From positions 1 to 17,046 of the forward strand of contig JAIXMQ010000177.1 in assembly GCA_025716855.1 (NCBI GenBank): DNA of 17,046 nucleotides, written 5' to 3'. Of the stretch, positions 1-7,925 are shown in pieces. The position numbers and the translations under genes are program-made. This stretch comes from Pilaira anomala (lineage: Eukaryota > Mucoromycota > Mucoromycetes > Mucorales > Mucoraceae). Position 1 is the stretch's first letter. Each line of letters begins with the position of its first letter. The notes under the pieces were generated by a model, which was not told the origin of the DNA, did not search any database, and was given only the letters and a program-made list of their open reading frames with translations.

Positions 1-816
1 AGCAATTAATTGAGGTTGCATACCTTGAATGGCATGAATAAACATACCATATGCATCCACTTCATAATATTGCTTTTCAATAATGATTGTACCTGTAGCA
101 GCACAACGAGGCCAAAACTTGTGTGAAACAATACCAGCTGCTGAACTTTGATCTTTACCACCCAAAAAAGTTTTACCTTCTCCTACCTTGAAACCTTTAT
201 CGATACGAAACATAATCTAAATCTGCAATCAATTCTGGATGGGTAATAGAAATCTTGAATCGACTAGATGCATCATCTAGTGTCACATTAAAGAATTCAG
301 TTTTAACTGAACGACGATCTTTAGAAAGTGTAAATTCAGATGCTTGATTAAAGTTCTTGAACTTGTTTCTTTTAGATAATGGATCATAGAAACGACAAGT
401 AAAAGATACTGTAGGCTTAAAGAGACTTACAAAAAAAAAAAAAAAAAAATTAAATTAAATAAGCTTTTTCTTGTCGCTATCATGATTATTTTTCTTACCC
501 AATACCAGAATAGATCAACTGAACAAAAATAAATCCACCCGTCTTGGTAGTCATATAAAAAATTTGGTTTTCTGTTTGCAGAACCAGAGGCTAAAGTCCC
601 ATTCATAATCCTTTGAAGTTAATTCACTATAATATTGACCATCTTTAGCTGAATCACCAGGTGTCTTGACTGAACCTTCTTCTGTGAGTCCTGCAATATT
701 GCTTACTGTACTAGTAATTTGTGAGACTATATTTTTTTTTTACATGTTAGTAACTTTTATCATTGTCAACATCATCCAGAAAAAAAAAAAAAAAAAAACT
801 TACGCCAAGATGACAT
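1..816 (-). CDS. SVF1: Svf1-like protein, left copy, 3' end beyond window, frame disrupted
   Basis: Second copy of the Svf1-family gene described at 3070-4370, read on the minus strand. Exon 1 is 816-804 (ATG plus three codons and one base), intron 803-727, exon 2 726-499, intron 498-426, exon 3 from 425 to the window edge. Splice sites are the same as in the right copy. Exon 2 holds three extra single bases (GGG for GG near 600, AAA for AA and AAAA for AAA near 570-580). These replace the conserved stretch YEWTLASGSATET with unrelated residues. An extra T near 210 shifts exon 3. As read, it could not make a full Svf1. Because all the changes are homopolymer-length changes in an arm of a near-perfect inverted duplication, consensus error is as likely as decay. 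Confidence 0.8.
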
Positions 817-1179
817 GATTTTTAAATTTTTATATACTTCTTAAAAAGAAAAGAATAAAAAAGTAATGTAACACCTTTTATACTTTTTTTAATTCTCCCC
901 TCCAAACTTTTTTTTTTTTTTTTTTTTTTTTTCTTTTCTTCTCTTTTTTGTTTATTGTTATGTTGTTCGGAAATGCATTGATTGGATACTTACCGTATAC
1001 CCCGAACATGACTTTTTTTTTTTTTTTTTTACACGTGAGCTTTTCCTTTTGAATCAGCTGCTGCTGCTTTGCTTGCTTGCTTTGCTTCTTTCTTTTTTTT
1101 TTTTTCCCCCTTAAAATTCAATTCATGCTGTGGCTTAGCGATGGACTTTCTTTCATCTTTACTGCAACTTTTTGTTTTA

Positions 1180-1210
<31 letters not shown>

Positions 1211-1240
1211 TCTTTTCTTTGAAACTCTTTTTACTTAAGA
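817..1240. promoter_or_regulatory. Shared promoter region SVF1/TRM11, left copy
   Basis: A 424-base gap between the two divergent start codons, mirror of 2653-3069. On the minus strand TATAAAAGG (882-874) lies about 60 bases before the SVF1 start. A pure pyrimidine run of roughly 40 bases begins near 909. A poly-T run of about 30 bases sits just upstream of the TRM11 start. CACGTG occurs near 1032. The function is inferred from position and motifs only. Confidence 0.55.
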
Positions 1241-1910
1241 ATGCCTACTTTTCTTGTACAATTTGCTCAGTCTCATGACGAGTTTAGACTTCCCGAGTTT
1301 CTTTCACTTGGCAAAGTTAGAAAAGTCAAAGTATCCTACAATGAAGAGGATTACAAGTTGGACGTAAAGTAATTTAGAACACACACACACACACACACAC
1401 ACACGCCAATATATATATGAAAGAAAACTGATTTTTTTTTTTTAAAAAAAATACGTTTTTAGAACCCATTCTTCAAAGTTCAATTAGAGTCAAAAGAAGA
1501 TGCACAAAAACTTGTTAAAAGAGCTATTTTAATCAAGTAAGCAACTAAATATTTACATATTAGACACTATTTTTTTTTTTTTTTTTTCTAATAGTGATAC
1601 GATTAGACATATTTTTGAATTATGGGGAGAAGGAAGCAATTATGAAGAAGTCCATACTCAAGTAAAACAACAAACATCAGACCGTTGGAACGATTATATG
1701 ACTTGTTCATTTCGATTCACTGTATCCGCATTTGGTTCCACCATCACTTATAAGGAACAATTAGATATCATCAACTCATTTTCTTATCTTGGATTCCAAG
1801 GTCCTATTGATATGAAGAATCCCGATGTTAAATTTCATGTCTTGGCTGATTATGGGGCTGAAAATGGAACTGAATTATCTGCGCCCATTCATATCTATAT
1901 GGGTATTTTG
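1241..1910 (+). CDS. TRM11: Trm11-like tRNA guanosine N2-methyltransferase subunit, 5' fragment, left copy
   Basis: N-terminal part of the Trm11 family, the catalytic subunit of the Trm11-Trm112 enzyme that methylates guanosine-10 of tRNA. Exons are 1241-1363, 1463-1536 and 1595-1910, with GTAAAG...TAG and GTAAGC...TAG introns; all phases join. About 171 residues are encoded. Family-typical stretches are FAQSHDEFRLPE near the start, HIFELWGEGSNYEEVH, and FSYLGFQGPIDMKNPD followed by FHVLADYG. The sequence stops at IYMGILV, at a likely donor GTATGT (1911), exactly where the inverted duplication turns. The methyltransferase half with its SAM and NPPY-type motifs is missing from the window. In exon 1 this copy reads SLGKVRKV where the right copy reads SLAKLEKV, through two compensating indels (GG for G, AAAA for AAAAA). 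The right version fits the family better. Exons 2 and 3 are intact here. Confidence 0.88.
1364..1462 (+). repeat. (AC)13 microsatellite and poly-T inside TRM11 intron 1
   Basis: The intron holds an AC dinucleotide run at 1379-1404, followed by a T12/A8 block near 1432-1452. The mirrored (GT)13 lies at 2489-2514. The dinucleotide count is the same in both arms while the poly-T length differs (12 here against 10 in the mirror). Confidence 0.8.
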
Positions 1911-1911
1911 G

Positions 1912-1985
1912 TATGTTTATATATATATTATATATATAATGTATAAAAATATATAAAATTAACATATATATATATATAATATACC
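1912..1985. repeat. AT-rich centre of the inverted duplication
   Basis: About 75 bases, almost all A and T, with TA-dinucleotide runs on both sides (about 1921-1940 and 1965-1981). The arms can be aligned loosely into this stretch with small gaps, so the symmetry axis lies near 1948 and the true unpaired spacer may be only a few tens of bases. It coincides with the start of what looks like a TRM11 intron (GTATGT at 1911). A self-complementary TA run is the kind of place where a hairpin or template switch can start. Confidence 0.8.
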
Positions 1986-1989
1986 CAAA

Positions 1990-2652
1990 AAATCCCATAT
2001 AGATATGAATGGGCGCAGATAATTCAGTTCCATTTTCAGCCCCATAATCAGCCAAGACATGAAATTTAACATCGGGATTCTTCATATCAATAGGACCTTG
2101 GAATCCAAGATAAGAAAATGAGTTGATGATATCTAATTGTTCCTTATAAGTGATGGTGGAACCAAATGCGGATACAGTGAATCGAAATGAACAAGTCATA
2201 TAATCGTTCCAACGGTCTGATGTTTGTTGTTTTACTTGAGTATGGACTTCTTCATAATTGCTTCCTTCTCCCATAATTCAAAAATATGTCTAATCGTATC
2301 ACTATTAGAAAAAAAAAAAAAAAAAATAGTGTCTAATATGTAAATATTTAGTTGCTTACTTGATTAAAATAGCTTTTTAACAAGTTTTTGTGCATCTTCT
2401 TTTGACTCTAATTGAACTTTGAAGAATGGGTTCTAAAAACGTATTTTTTTTAAAAAAAAAATCAGTTTTCTTTCATATATATATTGGCGTGTGTGTGTGT
2501 GTGTGTGTGTGTGTTCTAAATTACTTTACGTCCAACTTGTAATCCTCTTCATTGTAGGATACTTTGACTTTTTCTAACTTTGCAAGTGAAAGAAACTCGG
2601 GAAGTCTAAACTCGTCATGAGACTGAGCAAATTGTACAAGAAAAGTAGGCAT
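1990..2652 (-). pseudogene. TRM11: Trm11-like fragment, right copy, truncated and frameshifted
   Basis: Mirror copy of the TRM11 5' part. Start codon 2652-2650, exon 1 2652-2530, exon 2 2432-2360, exon 3 from 2301 to about 1990. Exon 1 reads SLAKLEKV, the version expected of the family. Exon 2 has lost one G (the other copy reads LVKRAIL; here the frame breaks after LVK). Exon 3 has lost one G in the TGGGGA of the LWGEG stretch. The two losses put the reading frame out, so this copy would not be translated through. Like the left copy it ends at IYMG at the symmetry axis and lacks the catalytic half. Each copy is right where the other is wrong, so the underlying gene is probably intact somewhere and the breaks may be consensus errors. 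Confidence 0.8.
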
Positions 2653-3069
2653 TCTTAAGTAAAAAGAGTTTCAAAGAAAAGAAAAAAAAAAAAAAAAAAA
2701 AAAAAAGCTTAAAACAAAAAGTTGCAGTAAAGATGAAAGAAAGTCCATCGCTAAGCCACAGCATGAATTGAATTTTAAGGGGAAAAAAAAAAAAAGAAAG
2801 AAGCAAAGCAAGCAAGCAAAGCAGCAGCAGCTGATTCAAAAGGAAAAGCTCACGTGTAAAAAAAAAAAAAAAAAGTCATGTTCGGGGTATACGGTAAGTA
2901 TCCAATCAATGCATTTCCGAACAACATAACAATAAACAAAAAGAGAAGAAAAGAAAAAAAAAAAAAAAAAAAAAAAAAGTTTGGAGGGGAGAATTAAAAA
3001 AAGTATAAAAGGTGTTACATTACTTTTTTATTCTTTTCTTTTTAAGAAGTATATAAAAATTTAAAAATC
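2653..3069. promoter_or_regulatory. Shared promoter region TRM11/SVF1, right copy
   Basis: TRM11 (minus, start 2652) and SVF1 (plus, start 3070) are transcribed away from each other from this 417-base gap. TATAAAAGG at 3004-3012 lies about 58 bases before the SVF1 ATG. Just upstream is a long purine tract (about 2939-2995) made of A-runs ending in GGAGGGGAG. On the TRM11 side a 26-base A-run (T on the sense strand) sits about 30 bases before its start. CACGTG is at about 2851. No unannotated reading frame of note lies here. Confidence 0.6.
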
Positions 3070-4370
3070 ATGTCATCTTGGCGTAAGTTTTTTTTTTTTT
3101 TTTTTTCTGGATGATGTTGACAATGATAAAAGTTACTAACATGTAAAAAAAAAATATAGTCTCACAAATTACTAGTACAGTAAGCAATATTGCAGGACTC
3201 ACAGAAGAAGGTTCAGTCAAGACACCTGGTGATTCAGCTAAAGATGGTCAATATTATAGTGAATTAACTTCAAAGGATTATGAATGGACTTTAGCCTCTG
3301 GTTCTGCAACAGAAACCAAATTTTTTATATGACTACCAAGACGGGTGGATTTATTTTTGTTCAGTTGATCTATTCTGGTATTGGGTAAGAAAAATAATCA
3401 TGATAGCGACAAGAAAAGCTTATTTAATTTAATTTTTTTTTTTTTTTTTTTTGTAAGTCTCTTTAAGCCTACAGTATCTTTTACTTGTCGTTTCTATGAT
3501 CCATTATCTAAAAGAAACAAGTTCAAGAACTTTAATCAAGCATCTGAATTTACACTTTCTAAAGATCGTCGTTCAGTTAAAACTGAATTCTTTAATGTGA
3601 CACTAGATGATGCATCTAGTCGATTCAAGATTTCTATTACCCATCCAGAATTGATTGCAGATTTAGATTATGTTCGTATCGATAAAGGTTTCAAGGTAGG
3701 AGAAGGTAAAACTTTTTTGGGTGGTAAAGATCAAAGTTCAGCAGCTGGTATTGTTTCACACAAGTTTTGGCCTCGTTGTGCTGCTACAGGTACAATCATT
3801 ATTGAAAAGCAATATTATGAAGTGGATGCATATGGTATGTTTATTCATGCCATTCAAGGTATGCAACCTCAATTAATTGCTTCTAAATGGAATTTCATCG
3901 ATTTCCAAGCAAAAGATGCTGCTCTCTCCATGATGCAATTCACTACCACAAAACAATATGGTGGTGTTGAAGTGAATCAAGGTTCCATTGTACTTCATGA
4001 TAAATTAATAAGTGTCTGTGTTGAAAATAATGTTGAATTACTTGATCTTAAAAAGGATACTGAAACTGATTATGATATTCCTCAATCCGTAAAATTAACT
4101 TGGAAAGGTAAAACTGTTAAAGAAAACCCAAATGATCAAATCAAAGATGTTTCCGTTGTCATGGTTGTACCCTTAAAGAATTTAATTGATAAGATTGATA
4201 TCTTGGCTGAAATCCCTTGGTTTTTGAAGAAAATCGTTCAAACTTTTGTCGTTAAACCTTATGTTTATCAATGGCTTGATGAAGCTACTGCTGAAATCAC
4301 TGTGGGTGATGAAAAGTTTACTTGTCCTGGTAAATGTTATCAAGAGCTTGTATTTGTTTCTGCTTTTTAA
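3070..4370 (+). CDS. SVF1: Svf1-like ceramide-transport / survival factor
   Basis: Svf1 family, a two-lipocalin-fold protein. In yeast it is needed for survival under oxidative stress and moves ceramides from ER to Golgi, binding membrane by an N-terminal amphipathic helix. Exons are 3070-3082, 3160-3384 and 3458-4370, with introns GTAAGT...TAG and GTAAGA...AAG. About 383 residues are expected. The N-terminus MSSWLSQITSTVSNIAG can form an amphipathic helix. Family stretches follow: YEWTLASGSATET, GGFIFVQLIYSG, SHKFWPRCAATG, GMFIHAIQGM, MQFTTTK and AEIPWFLKKIV near the end. The frame does not close as written. After ETKFF the sequence reads ATA TGA; one extra T in the T6 run at 3321-3326 would give ETKFFYMTTKTGG, the family pattern, and make the exon phases fit. 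The left copy shows the same T6. SVF1 converges on the RGS gene, with 69 bases between the stops. Confidence 0.9.
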
Positions 4371-4439
4371 AAAAAAAAAACTCTTTCATTTTATATATAT
4401 AATATAATACTAAATAATAATAATAATAATCTCTTTCTA

Positions 4440-5897
4440 CTACTTTGTCCTTGTTTTATTAGTTTTTGAAAAAATTGTATCAATTTTACTACTAATAAAA
4501 TTTCCCTTTTTATCACTACTATTTACACCCACACTTTTACTTCGACTTCGACGATTTGTCACTTTTGTTTCTTCTCTTATATTATCCACTGTCGATCGAG
4601 CATCGTAACCAAGAGGTAAATAAATTCGACAGAATGAATGTACAAGTTTAAATAAAGAGGGATTATTATGTCGTTTCACAAAAGATAACAATACATTGAC
4701 AACAAGTGCTTGTGCTCTATCTCTATAATGACCATCTATTTTTGTATGTAAGTTTTTTTTATCCTTATCATGTATTAATAAAAAATTTTTTTTTTTTTTT
4801 TTACCACACTTTGCTTCCATGATATCCCAAATTGAGCTTACTCTAAATCGATGATAACTCACATTAAGTAATGAGAACACATGTCTTTTAGCTGCATCAA
4901 ATTCGTTTCCAGTAGATAAAGAAGGTTGTCTTTGTTGCTCTAGCAACGCCTTCTTGACCGCTCTCGAAATTCGATCCTCAAGATTCACTTCCAGTTCGGA
5001 GTTCCTTGTTAAATACGCTTTTGCTATTTTATTAGCTACTTGTTGTCGCTCTAAATGATTTGGGAAGTTGTAATTTTGATAATTATCTACAGCTAAATAA
5101 AAGAACTATAATATATACACACGTTAAAAAAAAAAAAAAAAAAATCTTATCTTTTGCCTTCTTCTTCTTCTTACCAGATTTTCACTACTGTATTCATTTA
5201 ATAAATGGTATAAAAAGTAACCTAATGGTGCAGTAGAGTACAATAAGGCTTTTAATCCTTCCTTTCGTACTTCTTTTGCAGTGACTTGTAACTTGACTTG
5301 CTCACCAAAGAATTGATGTGCTTTTTTATTACTTCGGTCTGATTTATCTGTATAAGTTGTATAGATGGGTTCGATAGGACCAGTAGTAGTAGTAGTATGA
5401 GTCTTAGTCGTAGAAGGTGTTCCGGGTGGATAATATTCATTAAATGCAGTAGCTGTTGTTTGTGCTGTACTTGAATTATTCATATAATGTGTAGAGACTG
5501 TACTTCCAATAGATAAAGACCGAGAACGATACGGTAAACTTGTATTGGATCGATTTATTGAAATATTTTCGTTGATGTTGTTATCTTCTTCTTCTTCTTC
5601 TGAGTCGGACTTTTGATAAGCTGTTGTTGCAGAAGATGCAGATGGATCAAAGTAATAAGAAATATCGTAGTTACTTCCTGGTGTATTTATCTTTAAGTAG
5701 TCATCTTGTGCTTGAGAAATATCTGAGGCTGTGCTGATAGAGCTGTCATTATAGTCCGAACAATGATGTTCTGGTGGTGGTGGTGGTGGTGGTGGCACTA
5801 GTGTTGTTGATGTATTCGTTCTTTGATTATTATTATTTGTATTATTCGAGTGAAATAGCATAGTAGTATGTAATTCACTAAATGAAACAGGCATCAT
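4440..5897 (-). CDS. RGS-domain protein (regulator of G-protein signalling)
   Basis: Predicted GTPase-activating protein for heterotrimeric G-alpha subunits. Exons are 5897-5175, 5105-4805 and 4735-4440; phases join to 439 residues. Introns are GTAAGA...TAG and GTAAAA...TAG, each with a long homopolymer. Residues 1-200 are low complexity: Asn/Thr-rich, an eight-proline run near residue 35, an acidic EEEEED block near 100, a RSRSLSIGS stretch, and a Thr run. The RGS fold spans about 215-340 across the first intron. FLYHLLNEYSSENL joins to FFYLAVDNYQNY, matching the family's EYSSENL-FYLAVENY core. NSELEVNLEDRI and EFDAAKRHVFSLLNVSYHRF are the later RGS helices. A further 98 residues follow (RDRAQALVVNVLLSFVKRHN, then a basic tail) that I cannot assign. 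No transmembrane, DEP or nexin module is evident. The start is the first of two consecutive ATGs; a pyrimidine tract with an 11-C run on the sense strand lies just upstream. Confidence 0.88.
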
Positions 5898-7756
5898 ATG
5901 TGTTATATGTTATAAAGAAAGAAAGAAAAAAAAAGATAAAGAAAAGAAAGAAAAAAAAAAGGGGGGGGGGGAAAGAAATAAATAAAATATTAATTTATTA
6001 CTCGTACCACTTACTGCTTTATTCACTAGTGTCGTACTATGTGAGACCACCAAGCAAAATTATTTAAAATAACACAGTTTCTTTAAGAGCTTCATCCGTA
6101 ATCATATAGATATATATATATATATATATAACCAACTAGTACATATTGTTAATGTGCAAATGTAAATTCAAGTTTAACTTCATAGAGACTTACAGAAAGA
6201 AAGAAAAAATTGACATTTTTAAAAGTTTCAAAGGTAAACCAAAAAAAAAAAAAAAACGTAGGAGTGAGCTCATATTTAATAAAATGCGTGTGTATGTGTG
6301 TGTGTGTGTGTGTGTGATACTTGAAGAAACCCATCTCGATTCCTTTTATCTTGACAGTACTACAATTATAGTCCTACAAACAAAGTAATAATTCTCGCTT
6401 CATTTCTTTTGTTTTTAAACACGCGTGATACTTTAATTTATTCACTTTTGAATTAGTTACAGCTCTCAAACAATAAAAGAAAAAAAAAAGAGGGAGAAGG
6501 TCGTCGCTGTCAGCTTAAAAAAAAGGGGGAAAGAAGACGGGAAAATAATACACCCGTTTTTTTTTTTTTTTTTTTTGTAATACATTTGTGTTTTAATTGA
6601 TCCAATGACTGATTTTCCTAAAAACTCGGTAATCCTCTTTTTTTTTTTTTACCGCATGATTTATAATTATCCATAAAAGTAATCGAAAATTACAATTTAC
6701 CCTCAAGAAAAAAAAAAAAAAAGACACTTTCCCTGAATTTGATGCCACGTTTTTTTTTATGTATCGTGCTACACAGATCCTGTTTCTTTTGTAATTCACC
6801 GATTTTTTTTTTTTTTTTTAGTTGAGATCAATCAAGAATGTTATTTTAAATAGGGCTTTTGAGCTGTGCTACATTGCTCTCTTGTCCTCAACAACTGTTA
6901 AAAACATTTAGGCTTTTACATTTTATTTACAGTCACGTGCTTTTTTTTTCGCACGCCACACAGTTTGTTTTTTTTTAGTTTCATTATTTAACCAACTTTT
7001 TTTTTTTTTTTTTTTTTTTTTTTCTTCTCTTTTCTTTTCAGAACAGATACCTTTCCTTTTAATACTGTCTGAATCTCTTGTTTTGATACGCGTACGTTAT
7101 CGAAACAAGGGATTGTATCAAGATATAAATGATATGACATAAAATCATGGCTGCTCCAGAGTAATGATATATTACAGATGCATTCTCAGTGCTGAACATT
7201 TTGTGTTAAGGGAGTATATAGTTTTTAACTGCTTCTCTAAAAAAAACAAAAAAAAACTAAACGCGTTGGCCTACTCACTTCGCTTGCTAAAACGGCCATT
7301 TTACTCAACATAAACGCGTCTTACCCGGTTTATGTTCAGTACTAAAGACATCATCGTCTTTTTTTTTTTTTTTTTTTTTTTTTTGTAGAAGGTGCCTACA
7401 CCATCGATATGCGCAATCTTGCTGAGGAGGATTGTATATACACAATAAAAAGTTCAGTGATTGGGCTTTAAATATTAAAGCAAACAAATACAGAAGTGTG
7501 GGGGGGAGGGGGTCTACTATATATCGTCAACACGGCCAATAACACTGAAGTAGTTAATCGAAAGACCAATTACTTCACAACGTAAGTATACAGTTACTTG
7601 TCTTTTTATCACGAATGATGTTTTAACTTTATATGATCGATAGTATATAGTCTTGCCATGAATCCACATTGTCGATTTATCTCTGATACATCACCAGGCT
7701 CGCGATTCGATCTTTTTTTTTTTTTTTTTTCACATGCTCAACAGCAACAAATCATT

Positions 7757-7799
<43 letters not shown>

Positions 7800-7925
7800 T
7801 TCCGTACCAAATTCAAATGAAAAACATGTTCTGCATTTGAAAATGTTATCAGAAAAAGAGAAGGCTCTGTTTGTTTTCGGAGCTATTAAACTATAATCAC
7901 TTTATTTTATTGTACATACATATAT
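5898..7925. other. Gene-poor stretch with homopolymers and microsatellites
   Basis: I find no supportable gene here. Contents: a purine tract with G11 (about 5913-5985) at the RGS 5' end, (TA)n at 6109-6130, (GT)n at 6288-6316, and many A or T runs of 14-30 bases, including poly-T near 6996-7023 and 7361-7384. An A39 run occupies 7758-7796. ACGCGT occurs at about 6420, 7087, 7260 and 7314. A weak gene-like start (ATGGCTGCTCCAGAG at 7147, preceded by a TTTTCAG-type pyrimidine stretch) leads nowhere. A short open stretch at 7387-7470 (GAYTIDMRNLAEED) is not joined to it by any phase-consistent splice. Confidence 0.6.
7307..7336. repeat. Short perfect inverted repeat (hairpin)
   Basis: AACATAAAC (7307-7315) and GTTTATGTT (7328-7336) can pair as a 9-bp stem around a 12-base loop, GCGTCTTACCCG. 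Allowing one C-C mismatch, the stem extends outward by four more pairs (TACT/AGTA). It lies in gene-poor DNA with no poly-U run typical of a bacterial terminator, and no function is evident. Confidence 0.6.

Larger units (their letters stand above)
1..1911. repeat. Left arm of a large inverted duplication
   Basis: The reverse complement of this stretch matches about 1986-3881 base for base apart from single-base indels. Base 1 pairs with 3881, and the GCGCCC at 1881 pairs with the GGGCGC ending at 2016. The arm starts at the window edge, so its true length is unknown. It carries partial SVF1 (minus), the promoter region between the genes, and the 5' part of TRM11 (plus). Compared with the right arm it has extra bases in homopolymers, for example TTT for TT near 210 (in its SVF1 sense), GGG for GG, AAA for AA and AAAA for AAA around 568-602, and CCCCC for CCCC near 1107. 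I found no substitution between the arms. Confidence 0.95.
1986..3881. repeat. Right arm of a large inverted duplication
   Basis: This is the mirror copy of 1-1911. It carries truncated TRM11 (minus), the shared promoter region and the first two thirds of SVF1 (plus). The match is last seen at 3881 only because the left arm runs out at the window edge; the right arm continues directly into unique SVF1 sequence. It also has its own single-base losses: one G lost near 2372 and one of four Gs lost near 2273, both inside TRM11 coding sequence. Confidence 0.95.

Noticed and set aside
1069..1278. Phe-rich open frame, and its mirror at 2615-2839
   Set aside because: It is only a translation of the poly-T leader of TRM11 in another frame; the true start at 1241 lies inside it.
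1828..2274. 148-codon minus-strand frame crossing the symmetry axis
   Set aside because: It is exon 3 of the right TRM11 copy read through the AT-rich centre into the antisense of the left copy; the part past the axis is IYIY-type translation of TA repeats.
3381..3457. Possible signal or membrane segment at the front of an SVF1 frame (NLIFFFFFFFVSLF)
   Set aside because: This is translation of the T-rich intron at 3385-3457; canonical splice sites and family alignment remove it.
5882..6799. Several short Lys-rich or Phe-rich frames on both strands
   Set aside because: They consist mostly of poly-A/T and GT-repeat translation and lack splice or family support.
7147..7470. Gene starting ATGGCTGCTCCAGAG after a leader-like pyrimidine tract
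   Set aside because: It meets a stop after five codons, and no intron joins it in phase to the coding-like stretch at 7387-7470.
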